Assembly: GCA_965199875.1 (NCBI GenBank)
Contig: OZ241346.1
Coordinates: 558,001 to 622,000 of the forward strand
Source: VXYL01 sp965199875
GTDB lineage: Bacteria; Pseudomonadota; Gammaproteobacteria; Pseudomonadales; Azotimanducaceae
DNA length: 64,000 nt
Direction: 5' to 3'
Positions within the stretch are counted from its first letter, which is position 1, and every line of letters starts with the position of its first letter. The notes beneath the pieces were generated by a model, which was given only the letters and a program-made list of their open reading frames with translations, was not told where the DNA came from and did no database searches. Shown piece after piece: positions 1 to 7,787 of this stretch. The position numbers and the translations under genes were made by a program.

Positions 1-79
1 CATCTACCGCGCATGACGGCTGCCAAAGGCGTCGGCTAACATCGCCGACAAGCCACGCTGCCACAACGAGGAACTCGAT

Positions 80-1993
80 TTGAGCACCGCCCCGCAAACC
101 GAAGACGGCTGGAGCAGCCAAGCGCTGGCTGCGGCGCTGCAGGAAGCGCACGTGCCTTCGCTGATCAACGCGCTGGTACACCTCACCGGCGACGCGACGC
201 TGATTCGCGGCGACGTTCGTCCTACGAGCCAGCTGTTCGGGGATCCCCAGGGCGGCATCGGCGCGGAACAGCAGGCTGCCGTTCGGCAACGGGCGCTGGA
301 GGCGCTGTGCGCCTATCGGGATGCCGGGCGACCGGCGCTGGCGCCGCCCTCTCCCGCCTTGGTGAAGGAGATGGTGGACTTCATCGTCGGTGCCGAGCTG
401 GACGAACGCTACGGCGACTTTCTGATGTCCGAGCTGAAGATCTTCGACGAAGACCCGTACCGCGTCTCCTTCGACGACGTGGACGAAGAGGCCAGGCGCA
501 ACTTCCACGTCGTGGTCGTCGGCGCTGGCATGTCCGGCATTCTGGCGGCCATCCGCCTGCAACAGGCTGGCATTCCCTACACCGTGGTGGAGAAGAACGC
601 CGATGTCGGCGGCACCTGGTTCGAGAACCGCTATCCCGGCTGCCGGGTGGACAGCCCGAACCACACCTACAGCTATTCCTTCGCGCCCAACGACTGGCCG
701 CAGCACTTCTCGCCGCAGAAGGCGCTGCTTGGCTACTTCCACCGCATCGCCAGCGAGTTCGGCATTCGCGGCAACATCCGCTTCAACACGCAGGTGATCG
801 AGGCGCACTTCCAGGAAGACGGCACTTGGAACGTGCTCGTTGCGAACGACGCCGGCGAAGAGACCATCGCGGCCAACGCCGTCGTCACCGCGGTCGGGCA
901 GCTGAACCGCCCGAAGATGCCGGACATCGACGGCGTCGGCACCTTCAAGGGACCGGCCTTCCACACCGCGTACTGGGAGGCCGAGCACGACCTGGACGGC
1001 AAGCGCATCGTCGTCATCGGCACCGGCGCCAGCGCCTTCCAGACGGTGCCGGAAATCGCCAAGACGGCGCGTCAGGTCACCGTCTTCCAGCGCACGCCGC
1101 CCTGGGTGGCGCCGCGCGCCGAATACCACGACGACATCAGCGCCGCCAAGCACTGGCTGCTGAACAACGTGCCCTTCTACGCCAAGTGGTTTCGCTTCTG
1201 GATGTTCTGGACCACCGGCGAGGGGCTGCTCGGCATGGTGCGCCGGGAACCGGGCTGGAACGAAGACGGCGCGGTCAGCGAGGCCAACCAGCAGCTGCGC
1301 GCCATGCTCACCGCCAACGTGCAGCAGATGGTGGGCGACGACGCCGAGCTGTTCGCCAAGTGCGTGCCGGAGTATCCGCCCGCCGGCAAGCGCATGCTGG
1401 TGGACAACGGCCACTGGTTCCGCGCCCTCAAGCGCGACAACGTGGAGCTGGTGACGGAGCCCGTCGCCGCCATCAACGAGAGCGGCGTGGCCACGCAGTC
1501 CGGCCGCCAGGTGGATGCGGACGTGCTGATCTACGGCACCGGCTTCCATGCCAGCAGCATCCTCTTTCCCATGCACATCCACGGCAAGGGCGGCGTCGAG
1601 CTGCGCGAGCACTGGGGCGCCGATCCGCGCGCCTATCTGGGCATCGTCGTGCCCGGCTATCCCAACCTCTTCTGCTGCTACGGCCCCAACACCAACATCG
1701 TCGTCAACGGCAGCATCGTCTTCTTCTCCGAGTGCGAAGTGCGCTACATCATGGGCTGTCTGAAGCTGCTGATGCAGCGCGGCCAGCGGGCGATGGACTG
1801 TCGGCAGGATGTCCACGACGTCTACAACGAGCGGATCGACGCCGGCAATCTGGACATGGCCTGGGGTTCGCCGAACGTGCGCAGCTGGTACAAGAACGAG
1901 CACGGCCGCGTCACCCAGAACTGGCCGTTCACGCTGCTGGAATTCTGGAACCAGACCCTCGCGCCCGATCCGCAAGACTTCGTCTTCGCCTAA
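80..1993 (+). CDS. Type I Baeyer-Villiger flavin monooxygenase (HAPMO-like)
   Basis: Predicted NADPH- and FAD-dependent monooxygenase that inserts oxygen next to a ketone. The 637-residue protein starts at TTG (80). It has a first Rossmann motif GAGMSG at about 148-153, the Baeyer-Villiger fingerprint F-x-G-x3-H-x3-W at 289-299 (FKGPAFHTAYW) and a second dinucleotide motif GTGAS from about 314. An N-terminal extension of roughly 140 residues precedes the FAD domain; this and the total length match the 4-hydroxyacetophenone monooxygenase branch (about 640 residues) rather than the 540-residue cyclohexanone enzymes. Substrate cannot be told from sequence. The next gene starts 9 bases downstream, so the two are probably cotranscribed. 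Confidence 0.9.
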   Translation: MSTAPQTEDGWSSQALAAALQEAHVPSLINALVHLTGDATLIRGDVRPTSQLFGDPQGGIGAEQQAAVRQRALEALCAYRDAGRPALAPPSPALVKEMVDFIVGAELDERYGDFLMSELKIFDEDPYRVSFDDVDEEARRNFHVVVVGAGMSGILAAIRLQQAGIPYTVVEKNADVGGTWFENRYPGCRVDSPNHTYSYSFAPNDWPQHFSPQKALLGYFHRIASEFGIRGNIRFNTQVIEAHFQEDGTWNVLVANDAGEETIAANAVVTAVGQLNRPKMPDIDGVGTFKGPAFHTAYWEAEHDLDGKRIVVIGTGASAFQTVPEIAKTARQVTVFQRTPPWVAPRAEYHDDISAAKHWLLNNVPFYAKWFRFWMFWTTGEGLLGMVRREPGWNEDGAVSEANQQLRAMLTANVQQMVGDDAELFAKCVPEYPPAGKRMLVDNGHWFRALKRDNVELVTEPVAAINESGVATQSGRQVDADVLIYGTGFHASSILFPMHIHGKGGVELREHWGADPRAYLGIVVPGYPNLFCCYGPNTNIVVNGSIVFFSECEVRYIMGCLKLLMQRGQRAMDCRQDVHDVYNERIDAGNLDMAWGSPNVRSWYKNEHGRVTQNWPFTLLEFWNQTLAPDPQDFVFA

Positions 1994-2002
1994 AGCCTGC
2001 CC

Positions 2003-4279
2003 GTGCCGGGTTGCCGGCAAAGCACCTTCCAAAGCCTAGCGGCGTCGGCGTGCCTGCTGCTTTCGGGCATCGCGGCTGCCGAAGTGCCGCCAGCCATCGC
2101 GGAAACCATGCAAGCGGCCTGCGCGGCGCGCGGCCTGACGCTGCAAGCGCCAGTGCGCGTGCAGCCGATGGAACGGTTCAAGGGCGGCTACACGGCTGGC
2201 CTCGGCAGCGTTTCCTGGGAAGAGAAGTACGCGGAAACCTGGCGCAGCGGCTGGTGCGCCCTCGGCATCTACTGCGCGCCGCCGAACGACGAGTCGACCG
2301 CCAGCGGAGAAGGCGCTACGCCTGGCAGCCCGCTGGCCGGACCGTCCGGGCTGTACGACTTCGAGAAGAACACTCTGTTCGTGCGCATGGCCGGCCTCGC
2401 GTCCAGCACCGTCGCGCACGAGACCGTCCACGCGCTGCAATACCACAACTTTCCCGAGCTGAACGCCGCCCACCCGTGGGACAACCGCGACTTGGCCGCA
2501 GCGACCGCGGCGGCCATCGAAGGCGACGCCCACGTGGTCGGCACGTCCCTCGACCCGGTCAGCCGCCGCTACTGGTGCAGCATGGATCCGCGCCACATCG
2601 ACGCCAACTTCGTCGGCTGGCGCCGCTGGCGGGCCGACAGCTTCTGGGCGCACGAGGGCTTTGCCCATGTCTTCGGACCGCCGCGGGTGTTGCAGCGCTG
2701 GCTGGACGACGGCCCGGCAGGCGCGGATCGGCTGCTCGAGTCGCCGCCGCTCTCCACGCTGGCCGTGTTGCAGCCGCAGCGCGCGAGGCCGGTGGACTTC
2801 ATGCGCATGCCCGAAGACCTGCTGACGGCGAAGCTCGGCGAGCGCGGCTGCGAAGAGGGGCTTGCCAACACCGCTGGCGTCGTTGGCATCTGGGGCTTGC
2901 TGCTGCGCCACGGCGACGACGATGCGACGCCGGATCAGCTGCCGGAGTTTCTGTACGAATGGCGCGGCGACCGTTTCAGGCACATCGCTTGTCCGAGCGA
3001 ACGCGACGACGAACTCGCCTGGCTGACGCGCTGGCGTTCCGCTGCCGCGGCGCAGGAGTTCGCCGCACGGCTGGGCAAGATCTCCGGCAGAGCCGCACTT
3101 CACGGGCGCGTGCTGTCGACGCCCTTGGCGGCGGTGGTTCGCGGCAAGACCGTAGTTGCGACAACCCGCGCCTTGGCCAGCACGATAGACGGCTTGGCCG
3201 ACGCCGAGACCAGGCAGTTCGCGAACTATCGCGAGTGGCTGGCAAGCGGCTGCTTTCCCAACGACGAGTGCTACGAAGCCCCGCAAGGCTGGCGCAAGGG
3301 CCTTCAAGAACCGGAGTACGCTTGCCAGCGAACGGCACCGCAGCGCCAGCCCTTCCTCGACTGGCTGCAACGCATTCGCCGCGCGCGCCAAAGCGCACCT
3401 GCCACGCCTGCCGAGATCGACTCGGTGCTCGCCCAAAGCGCGCAACTCGCTTCGTTCTGCAACTTGAACGCCGTGCGCAACGGCGATTTGGCCCAGGCCT
3501 GCCGGGCGGTGGTTGCCGGCATCGCCCACTGGAGCACCTGGCAGCGCGACCCGCACTGGCGACTGCTGCCGCACTGCGGCGCCGCCAGCGAACTGCGCGA
3601 CTGGATGCACACCACCTACCACCCGGACGCCGATAGGCCTTTCGCCTCGGCATCGACCTTCGCCGACATCTACGGCACCACGGTGGTCGCCCGAACCTTC
3701 GCCGGCGCCGGCACAGCCGGCCTGCGCGAACTGCTCGCAGACCCGCCGCTGACGACGCGGCACTATCTAGTGCCTAGGAGTGGCGAGGCGGTGGCGATCC
3801 TGCGCCTTCCCGACAAGCGCCTCGCCGCGTTCGGCTGCTCCGTCGTCAGCAGCGACGTGCTGGGCGCGCGCTGGATCTGGAATCTGCTGCTCGACTACGG
3901 CCAGTTGGCGGACGACGACGCGCCGCCGGACTGGCTTCGCCACTGGCAAGGCGACCGCCATGCCTACATCCGCTGCGCCACCGCCGGCGAAGGCTGGGTT
4001 TGGGCGATCCACTGGCAGGACGAAGCTGCTGCGAGGACGTTCGCTGCCGCCTACGCGGCCCTTGAAGACCACAGGGACGAAACCGGACTGCCCGCACAGC
4101 GCGTCGAGGTGCGCGGGCAGACCACCTGGCTGCTGCCCGACGCCCCGTGGCTGTGGCGCATCGAACCAACCCTGACCGACGGATTGGAGGTTGAACGGTT
4201 CGCCACGTTCCAAGACTGGAAGGCAGGCGGCTGCTATCCGCAAGCCGAATGCAACCGCGTGGCGCAGCAGGCGCCTTGA
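2003..4279 (+). CDS. Secreted HEXXH protein with internal duplication, function unknown
   Basis: A 758-residue protein from GTG. The N-terminus has a hydrophobic run ending in A-A-A-E, a likely Sec signal peptide, so it probably acts in the periplasm or outside. HETVH at about 139-143 is a zinc-binding HEXXH pattern, followed about 30 residues later by E-G-D-A (Glu about 173), the spacing expected of a third zinc ligand in gluzincin-like peptidases. Two regions, about 292-425 and 618-752, look like copies: each has a W-x-GDR block, an I-x-C cysteine, a W-containing stretch and a closing G-C-[FY]-P-x-x-E-C motif. The paired cysteines suggest disulfides. I do not recognise the family; peptidase activity is inference from the motif. 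Confidence 0.75.
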   Translation: MPGCRQSTFQSLAASACLLLSGIAAAEVPPAIAETMQAACAARGLTLQAPVRVQPMERFKGGYTAGLGSVSWEEKYAETWRSGWCALGIYCAPPNDESTASGEGATPGSPLAGPSGLYDFEKNTLFVRMAGLASSTVAHETVHALQYHNFPELNAAHPWDNRDLAAATAAAIEGDAHVVGTSLDPVSRRYWCSMDPRHIDANFVGWRRWRADSFWAHEGFAHVFGPPRVLQRWLDDGPAGADRLLESPPLSTLAVLQPQRARPVDFMRMPEDLLTAKLGERGCEEGLANTAGVVGIWGLLLRHGDDDATPDQLPEFLYEWRGDRFRHIACPSERDDELAWLTRWRSAAAAQEFAARLGKISGRAALHGRVLSTPLAAVVRGKTVVATTRALASTIDGLADAETRQFANYREWLASGCFPNDECYEAPQGWRKGLQEPEYACQRTAPQRQPFLDWLQRIRRARQSAPATPAEIDSVLAQSAQLASFCNLNAVRNGDLAQACRAVVAGIAHWSTWQRDPHWRLLPHCGAASELRDWMHTTYHPDADRPFASASTFADIYGTTVVARTFAGAGTAGLRELLADPPLTTRHYLVPRSGEAVAILRLPDKRLAAFGCSVVSSDVLGARWIWNLLLDYGQLADDDAPPDWLRHWQGDRHAYIRCATAGEGWVWAIHWQDEAAARTFAAAYAALEDHRDETGLPAQRVEVRGQTTWLLPDAPWLWRIEPTLTDGLEVERFATFQDWKAGGCYPQAECNRVAQQAP

Positions 4280-4314
4280 TCGGCGCCCCGCATCGAGTCG
4301 GCTCCGCGAAGCGG

Positions 4315-4761
4315 TCAGCCGTAGATGGGCACCGCCTCCGGCGAGTTGTCCAAGGCGGCGAAGTCTCGATCGTTGGTCACCAACGCGATGCTCGCCGTTT
4401 CCGACGCGGTGGCGACTTGAACAGCATCCGGCAGGCGCAGCCCGAACAGGCCGCGCAGGCGAGCGGCGCGGTGGGCAATTGAAGCGGTGAGATCTGCCAA
4501 GTGCCACGCGGGCCGGACGGTCAGTGCGCGTCGATACTGCTGCGCCAAGGCTTCGTTGCCGGTGCGCAGCGGGCCTGTGAGCACTTCGGCAAGCGTCACC
4601 GTGGCGATCACCAACTCGTAGTCGCCGGCCTCGGCCCGTTCGAAGAGCGGCGCATACCGCGGAGCGAAGTGCGGATGGCCCTCAAGGAAGTAGATGATGG
4701 GCGCACTGTCCACGGTCACCCTGCCGCCAGGAGGCAGAGCCCCGATGTCCATCACGGCCAC
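4315..4761 (-). CDS. PIN-domain toxin, VapC-like
   Basis: A 148-residue PIN-domain protein, the family of metal-dependent RNases that act as toxins of type II toxin-antitoxin systems. Acidic positions of the PIN active site are visible: Asp in V-T-V-D-S near the N-terminus (about 18), Glu in T-L-A-E-V, Asp in L-P-D-A and Asp in V-T-N-D-R-D-F. The start overlaps the last 10 bases of the upstream antitoxin gene on the same strand, the usual antitoxin-first arrangement with coupled translation. RNA target unknown. Confidence 0.88.
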   Translation of the reverse strand: MAVMDIGALPPGGRVTVDSAPIIYFLEGHPHFAPRYAPLFERAEAGDYELVIATVTLAEVLTGPLRTGNEALAQQYRRALTVRPAWHLADLTASIAHRAARLRGLFGLRLPDAVQVATASETASIALVTNDRDFAALDNSPEAVPIYG

Positions 4762-5000
4762 TCGTCACGCATGGCGCGGACGAACGCCCCCGCGTCGCCG
4801 TAGCACCCCTTGGCCGAACCACGCAAGGCGGAGAGCTCCGGCGCCTCGCGGAGCGCCTGCCACACCGGAACAACCGCAGCGTAGGGTTTGCCCCGCTTGG
4901 TCACGATGGTGACCGTGCCTTCGCGGTTCGCAGCCCGCAAGATGTCGGGCAGCTTCGTTCTGGCTTCGTTCACCCCAGCCGTTCGAACCTTGCCTTCCAT
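4752..5000 (-). CDS. Phd/YefM-type antitoxin
   Basis: An 82-residue protein with the Phd/YefM N-terminal pattern: V-N-E-A-R-T-K-L-P-D-I-L followed by a T-V-T-I-V-T-K-R-G-K-P strand and A-A-V-V-P. This fold binds operator DNA through its N-terminus and the toxin through its C-terminus. It directly precedes and overlaps the PIN-domain toxin, so it is the cognate antitoxin and probable autorepressor of the pair. Start chosen at ATG 5000, giving M-E-G-K-V-R. Confidence 0.85.
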   Translation of the reverse strand: MEGKVRTAGVNEARTKLPDILRAANREGTVTIVTKRGKPYAAVVPVWQALREAPELSALRGSAKGCYGDAGAFVRAMRDEWP

Positions 5001-5125
5001 TGCCTGCTCTTCTCGTCAAACCGTCTGTACAACCTAATGCAATACAGCGGCACTACGCAACCGTCGGGACGACGACCATGACGACCCACGTGCGCCGTCG
5101 CGGTGCTGGGCAAACGCAAGCCGGT

Positions 5126-5136
5126 GGGTGTGCGAC
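5126..5136 (+). repeat. 11-bp motif GGGTGTGCGAC, copy 1
   Basis: GGGTGTGCGAC, followed by ATTT. It lies about 90 bases upstream of the Rpn-type gene. An inverted copy (7718-7728) lies just after that gene and a third (21469-21479) just after the Uma2 gene. Possibly a mark left by movement of these small nuclease genes; function unknown. Confidence 0.4.
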
Positions 5137-5477
5137 ATTTGGTGGCACCGGCATGGGCGATCTCGCACATGAATTTTCAGCCTTTGTCCGTTTCGCGCCA
5201 ACCCGTCGCCGGCGCACAGTGCCGCCCATGGCAAGACAAGCACTGCAAAGCGACCCGGCCAACAAGCAGCTCTTCTCGCACCCGCGCGTGGCTGCGGACC
5301 TCGTCCGCCTGCTCGGCGACCCTTGGGTAGACGACCTGGACCTCGACCGCATGGAGCGCCTGCCGGCGGAGTACATCTCGGGCGATTTGCGCACCCGGCG
5401 CGCCGACCTGCCCTGGTGGGCGCCGTTCAAGCCCGGCACGGGCCACCCCGCCGGCGCGGGGGTGATGTTCCACATTG

Positions 5478-5480
5478 AGT
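5478..5480. repeat. AGT core at the left IS110 junction
   Basis: AGT here and at 6871-6873 bracket the element. Its reverse complement contains CT, the core dinucleotide described for IS621-type recombination. At three bases it could be chance, but the reading frame of the host gene closes exactly across it. Confidence 0.6.
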
Positions 5481-5559
5481 ATCTATGTTTGCAAGCGCCC
5501 CTATTGGGACTGTATTTTCATATAGCTCTCTCTGTCCGTCGGCGGTTGTCAGATGATGT

Positions 5560-6660
5560 TCATGCTGGTGCTGGCTGGCCGGCGTTCAAGGACGATGCGC
5601 CGCCGGATGCGGTCGTGGCTGGCGGCTGGCCCTTCGGGCCTTGGCTGCGGTCGCCAAGGCTCCCTTCGCCAAGGCCCGAAGGGCCGCCGGCGTCCTCGGC
5701 CGCATCCGGCGGCGTGGGCTGGCCGCCCGCCCGCGGCGCCCAGAGCCGGTCGTCGCGGAGCAGGACGTTGGCGAGCAGGAGCAGCTTGCGCATGACGGCG
5801 ACCAGGGCGACCTTCGGCGGCTTGCCGCATTCGACCAGCTGCCGGTACTTGGCGGCGAGGTCGGGATTGCAGCGGATGGCGCTCAGCGCCGCCATGTAGA
5901 GAAGCCGCCGCGCCCGCCGTCGGCCGCCCTTGATGTAGCTTCGGCCCTTCCAGTTCCCCGACTCGCGCGTCATCGGCGCCACCCCCGCCAGGCTGGCGGC
6001 GGCCTTGGCGTCCAGCGCGCCCAGTTCCGGCATCTCGGCGACGAGGCCGGCGACGGTGACCGGGCCGACGCCCGGGATCGAGGCCAGCACCTCGGCCCGC
6101 CGCGCCAGTTCCGAATCGGCGGCGAGCAGCCGGCGGATCTCGGCGTCCACGGCCTTGAGCTGGCGGTCGATCTGCGCCAGCCGGCTGCGGTTCTGCCGCT
6201 TGAGCAGCTTGTGGCGGACGTGCTTCTGGCGGTTCAGCGCCGCGACGCGGTCCTTGACGAGTCCGTCGCGCGCCGTGGCCAGTTCGTCGAGGTCGCGCTG
6301 CGTCGACGGCCGCGCCTCCACCTGCCGCAGCGGCAGCGCCCGGCCCATCGTGGCGAGAACGCGCGCGTCCACCGCGTCCGTCTTCGCCGCGCCCAGCGCC
6401 TGCGCGAAGCGCCTCGCCCGCGCCGCGTTCACCCGCGCCAGCCGCAGCCGCCCGGCCAGCGTCTCCTCGAAGTCGCGGTGGCAGTGGCCGGTGGACTCGT
6501 AGACCACGACGACCGCGTCCGACTCCCCGGCCCACGCCGCGAAGTCCTCGAAGCCCTTGGCGTCGTTGGCGAAGCGCTTCGCCTGGCCGTCCAGCCGGCA
6601 GGCGTCCAGGTGCGTCTTCGAGATGTCCACGCCGATGGCATCCCGGCTATGATCGTTCAT
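5560..6660 (-). CDS. IS110-family DEDD transposase
   Basis: A 366-residue recombinase. The N-terminal RuvC-like DEDD domain is visible: Asp in A-I-G-V-D-I-S-K, Glu in V-Y-E-S-T-G and the paired Asp in K-T-D-A-V-D-A. The C-terminal Tnp_IS116/IS110/IS902 region has I-P-G-V-G-P-V-T, A-G-V-A-P and the N-W-K-G-R-S-Y-I-K-G block carrying the candidate catalytic serine. In this family the enzyme cuts and joins DNA using guide loops of an element-encoded RNA. After about residue 310 the protein turns into a Gly/Pro/Ala-rich tail that contains an 18-bp DNA inverted repeat. No frameshift is seen, so the element may be active. Confidence 0.92.
   Translation of the reverse strand: MNDHSRDAIGVDISKTHLDACRLDGQAKRFANDAKGFEDFAAWAGESDAVVVVYESTGHCHRDFEETLAGRLRLARVNAARARRFAQALGAAKTDAVDARVLATMGRALPLRQVEARPSTQRDLDELATARDGLVKDRVAALNRQKHVRHKLLKRQNRSRLAQIDRQLKAVDAEIRRLLAADSELARRAEVLASIPGVGPVTVAGLVAEMPELGALDAKAAASLAGVAPMTRESGNWKGRSYIKGGRRRARRLLYMAALSAIRCNPDLAAKYRQLVECGKPPKVALVAVMRKLLLLANVLLRDDRLWAPRAGGQPTPPDAAEDAGGPSGLGEGSLGDRSQGPKGQPPATTASGGASSLNAGQPAPA
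5628..5685. repeat. 18-bp perfect inverted repeat in the IS110 3' end
   Basis: Arms 5628-5645 and 5668-5685 are perfect reverse complements with a 22-base spacer. They lie inside the low-complexity 3' tail of the transposase gene. The transcript could fold a strong hairpin; no U-tract follows, so it is not a clear terminator. A role in mRNA stability or protection from outside transcription is possible but unproven. Confidence 0.6.
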
Positions 6661-6870
6661 GCTTTCCTTCTCCTGTGCTTGTCGTTCGAGCCTCTACGCT
6701 CGCGTATCTATTCAGGACTTGGGAAAGACGGTGGCGACCTCTCTCGAGAACGGCCCCGCAACGGCCCATTCCAATCTCGGTCCGACCACCGCCGCCTCCG
6801 GCTTCCCGGTACCGGGAAGCCGGAGGAATGGGCCCTCCCGAAGGCACCATCAACGCGATCTAAACAGACA
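6661..6870 (-). ncRNA. Candidate IS110 bridge RNA region
   Basis: Non-coding leader of the element, read in transposase direction (6870 towards 6661). In order it contains a 16+16-base perfect hairpin (6826-6795); GATTGGAA (6776-6769), identical to the target flank just outside the element; a GGCC/GGCC hairpin; ATAGATAC (6711-6704), identical to the opposite end of the element plus the C of the core; a 5-bp stem-loop (6702-6698 with 6691-6687); and GACAAG (6683-6678), complementary to CTTGTC formed by the core and the element's first bases. This order (target guide, then left donor guide, stem, right donor guide) is what is described for IS621-type bridge RNAs. A right target guide was not found beyond a CTC match. 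Ends of the RNA are unknown. Confidence 0.6.
6795..6826. repeat. 32-bp perfect palindrome in the IS110 leader
   Basis: Arms 6795-6810 and 6811-6826 are perfect reverse complements with no loop (centre CCGGT/ACCGG). A further 10-bp inverted pair, 6763-6772 with 6825-6834, surrounds it and overlaps the candidate target guide. As RNA it would make the 5' stem-loop of the bridge RNA; the outer pair could compete with guide exposure. Confidence 0.8.
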
Positions 6871-6873
6871 AGT
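6871..6873. repeat. AGT core at the right IS110 junction
   Basis: Partner of the AGT at 5478-5480. The host gene resumes with TTC-CAA-TCA-AGC (F-Q-S-S), whose first T belongs to this triplet. Confidence 0.6.
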
Positions 6874-7717
6874 TCCAATCAAGCCCGGATGCCCACATGG
6901 CGGAGCGGCTGCTGGAGTACGTCGCGCTGCTGCCCCGGGAACTGCGCCGCACCGGCTGGATGGCGGCGGAAGGCGGCCGGGTCGTGGCGCACGTGCCGCT
7001 GGTGGTGTACAACGGCCGCGCCGAGTGGAACGCGCCGCTGCGGCTGGACGAGCGCGGGTGGGCGCCGTCGGAACTGCGCACCTTGCAACCGCGCCTGTTC
7101 TACCGGCTGATTGACGCGAAGGACTATGCGGGAGACGATGCGGCGGACGGCAACCTGGCGCGGGCGGTGCTGGCGCTGGACGCCGCACCGGCGCAGGGGC
7201 TGGTCCCGGCGCTCGAGCGGGCCGTGGCGCTGCTCTCGGCGCTGGACGACCAGGAACTGTGGCGGTCGTTCGTGGCATGGTGCGGCGGCACCCTGAGTCC
7301 GCGCCTGGGCGGACGGATGCCGGCTCTGGTGGAAAACAAGGAGACGACGATGCTTGCGGAAACGCTACGGGAATGGGACGAGATGAAGATCGCCGAGGGC
7401 CGGCGGGAGGTGTTGTGCAGCCTGGCCAGCCGGCGCTTCGGCGCGGCTGCCGGCGCCGAGCTGGAGGCGGTTCTCGCTGGCGTCGAGGACGCCTCGGAAC
7501 TGGCGCGGGTCGGTGCGCTGATCATCGACTGCGACAGCGGCGCGGAGTTCCTCGCCCGCGCGCGGCGTCGCTAGCGCAGGACGACTGCGCTTTACGGGAC
7601 GCCAGGCGTTCAAGGCTTGTGCTCGTCGCGCGCGCCAGTTCCGTCCCTGCTGGCGGCTGTCTCCTTGCAACCGCTGAACCGCTGTTCAAGGGGGCCGAGC
7701 GCGTTCCGCCGCCGAAT

Positions 7718-7728
7718 GTCGCACACCC
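7718..7728 (-). repeat. 11-bp motif GGGTGTGCGAC, copy 2
   Basis: Inverted relative to copy 1 and continuing as ATTC. The two copies bracket the Rpn-type gene. The 7575-7756 stretch around it holds no gene that I can support. Confidence 0.4.
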
Positions 7729-7756
7729 CAAGCCGGTACTGTGCTTGACGAAGCGC

Positions 7757-7787
7757 TAGTGTAGTGTCCCTGTCGTAATGTTGATTA
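7757..7787 (+). repeat. IS630 left terminal inverted repeat with TA duplication
   Basis: Begins with the TA duplication; pairs with 8928-8958. The transposase stop codon (7785-7787) lies inside this repeat. Confidence 0.9.

Larger units (their letters stand above)
5481..6870 (-). mobile_element. IS110-family insertion sequence, about 1.39 kb
   Basis: Boundaries come from the interrupted Rpn frame. Both junctions carry AGT (5478-5480 and 6871-6873). Read in transposase direction, the core dinucleotide is CT: the left junction reads GGAA-CT-TGTC and the right AGATA-CT-CAATG, so the empty site was GATTGGAA-CT-CAATG. There are no terminal inverted repeats, as expected for this DEDD-transposase family. 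A 210-base non-coding stretch precedes the transposase and about 80 bases follow it, the arrangement of the IS110 group whose leading non-coding end makes a bridge (seek) RNA. Confidence 0.85.
5228..7574 (+). pseudogene. Rpn-family (YhgA-like) PD-(D/E)xK nuclease, split by IS110
   Basis: The reading frame runs 5228-5479, is interrupted by the IS110 element, and resumes at 6873-7574. Joining GAG at 5477-5479 to TTC at 6873 gives a continuous 317-residue protein, a normal length for the recombination-promoting nuclease/putative transposase family. The 5' part has the R-A-D-L-P-W-W strand carrying the first catalytic Asp and ends V-M-F-H-I-E; the 3' part begins F-Q-S-S-P-D-A-H-M, so the family's conserved I-E-F-Q-S active-site strand is cut between Glu and Phe. 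The C-terminus has the E-G-R-R-E-V...L-A-S-R-R-F-G tail usual in these proteins. There is no other damage, which suggests a recent insertion. The interrupted gene cannot make the full nuclease. Confidence 0.88.

Noticed and set aside
307..3636. 1109-residue plus-strand frame across two genes
   Set aside because: Arg-rich shadow frame typical of GC-rich DNA; the monooxygenase and HEXXH frames carry the real motifs.
5000..5899. 299-residue frame crossing into the IS110 element
   Set aside because: It joins intergenic sequence, the true Rpn 5' part and IS DNA; only 5228-5479 is real coding sequence.
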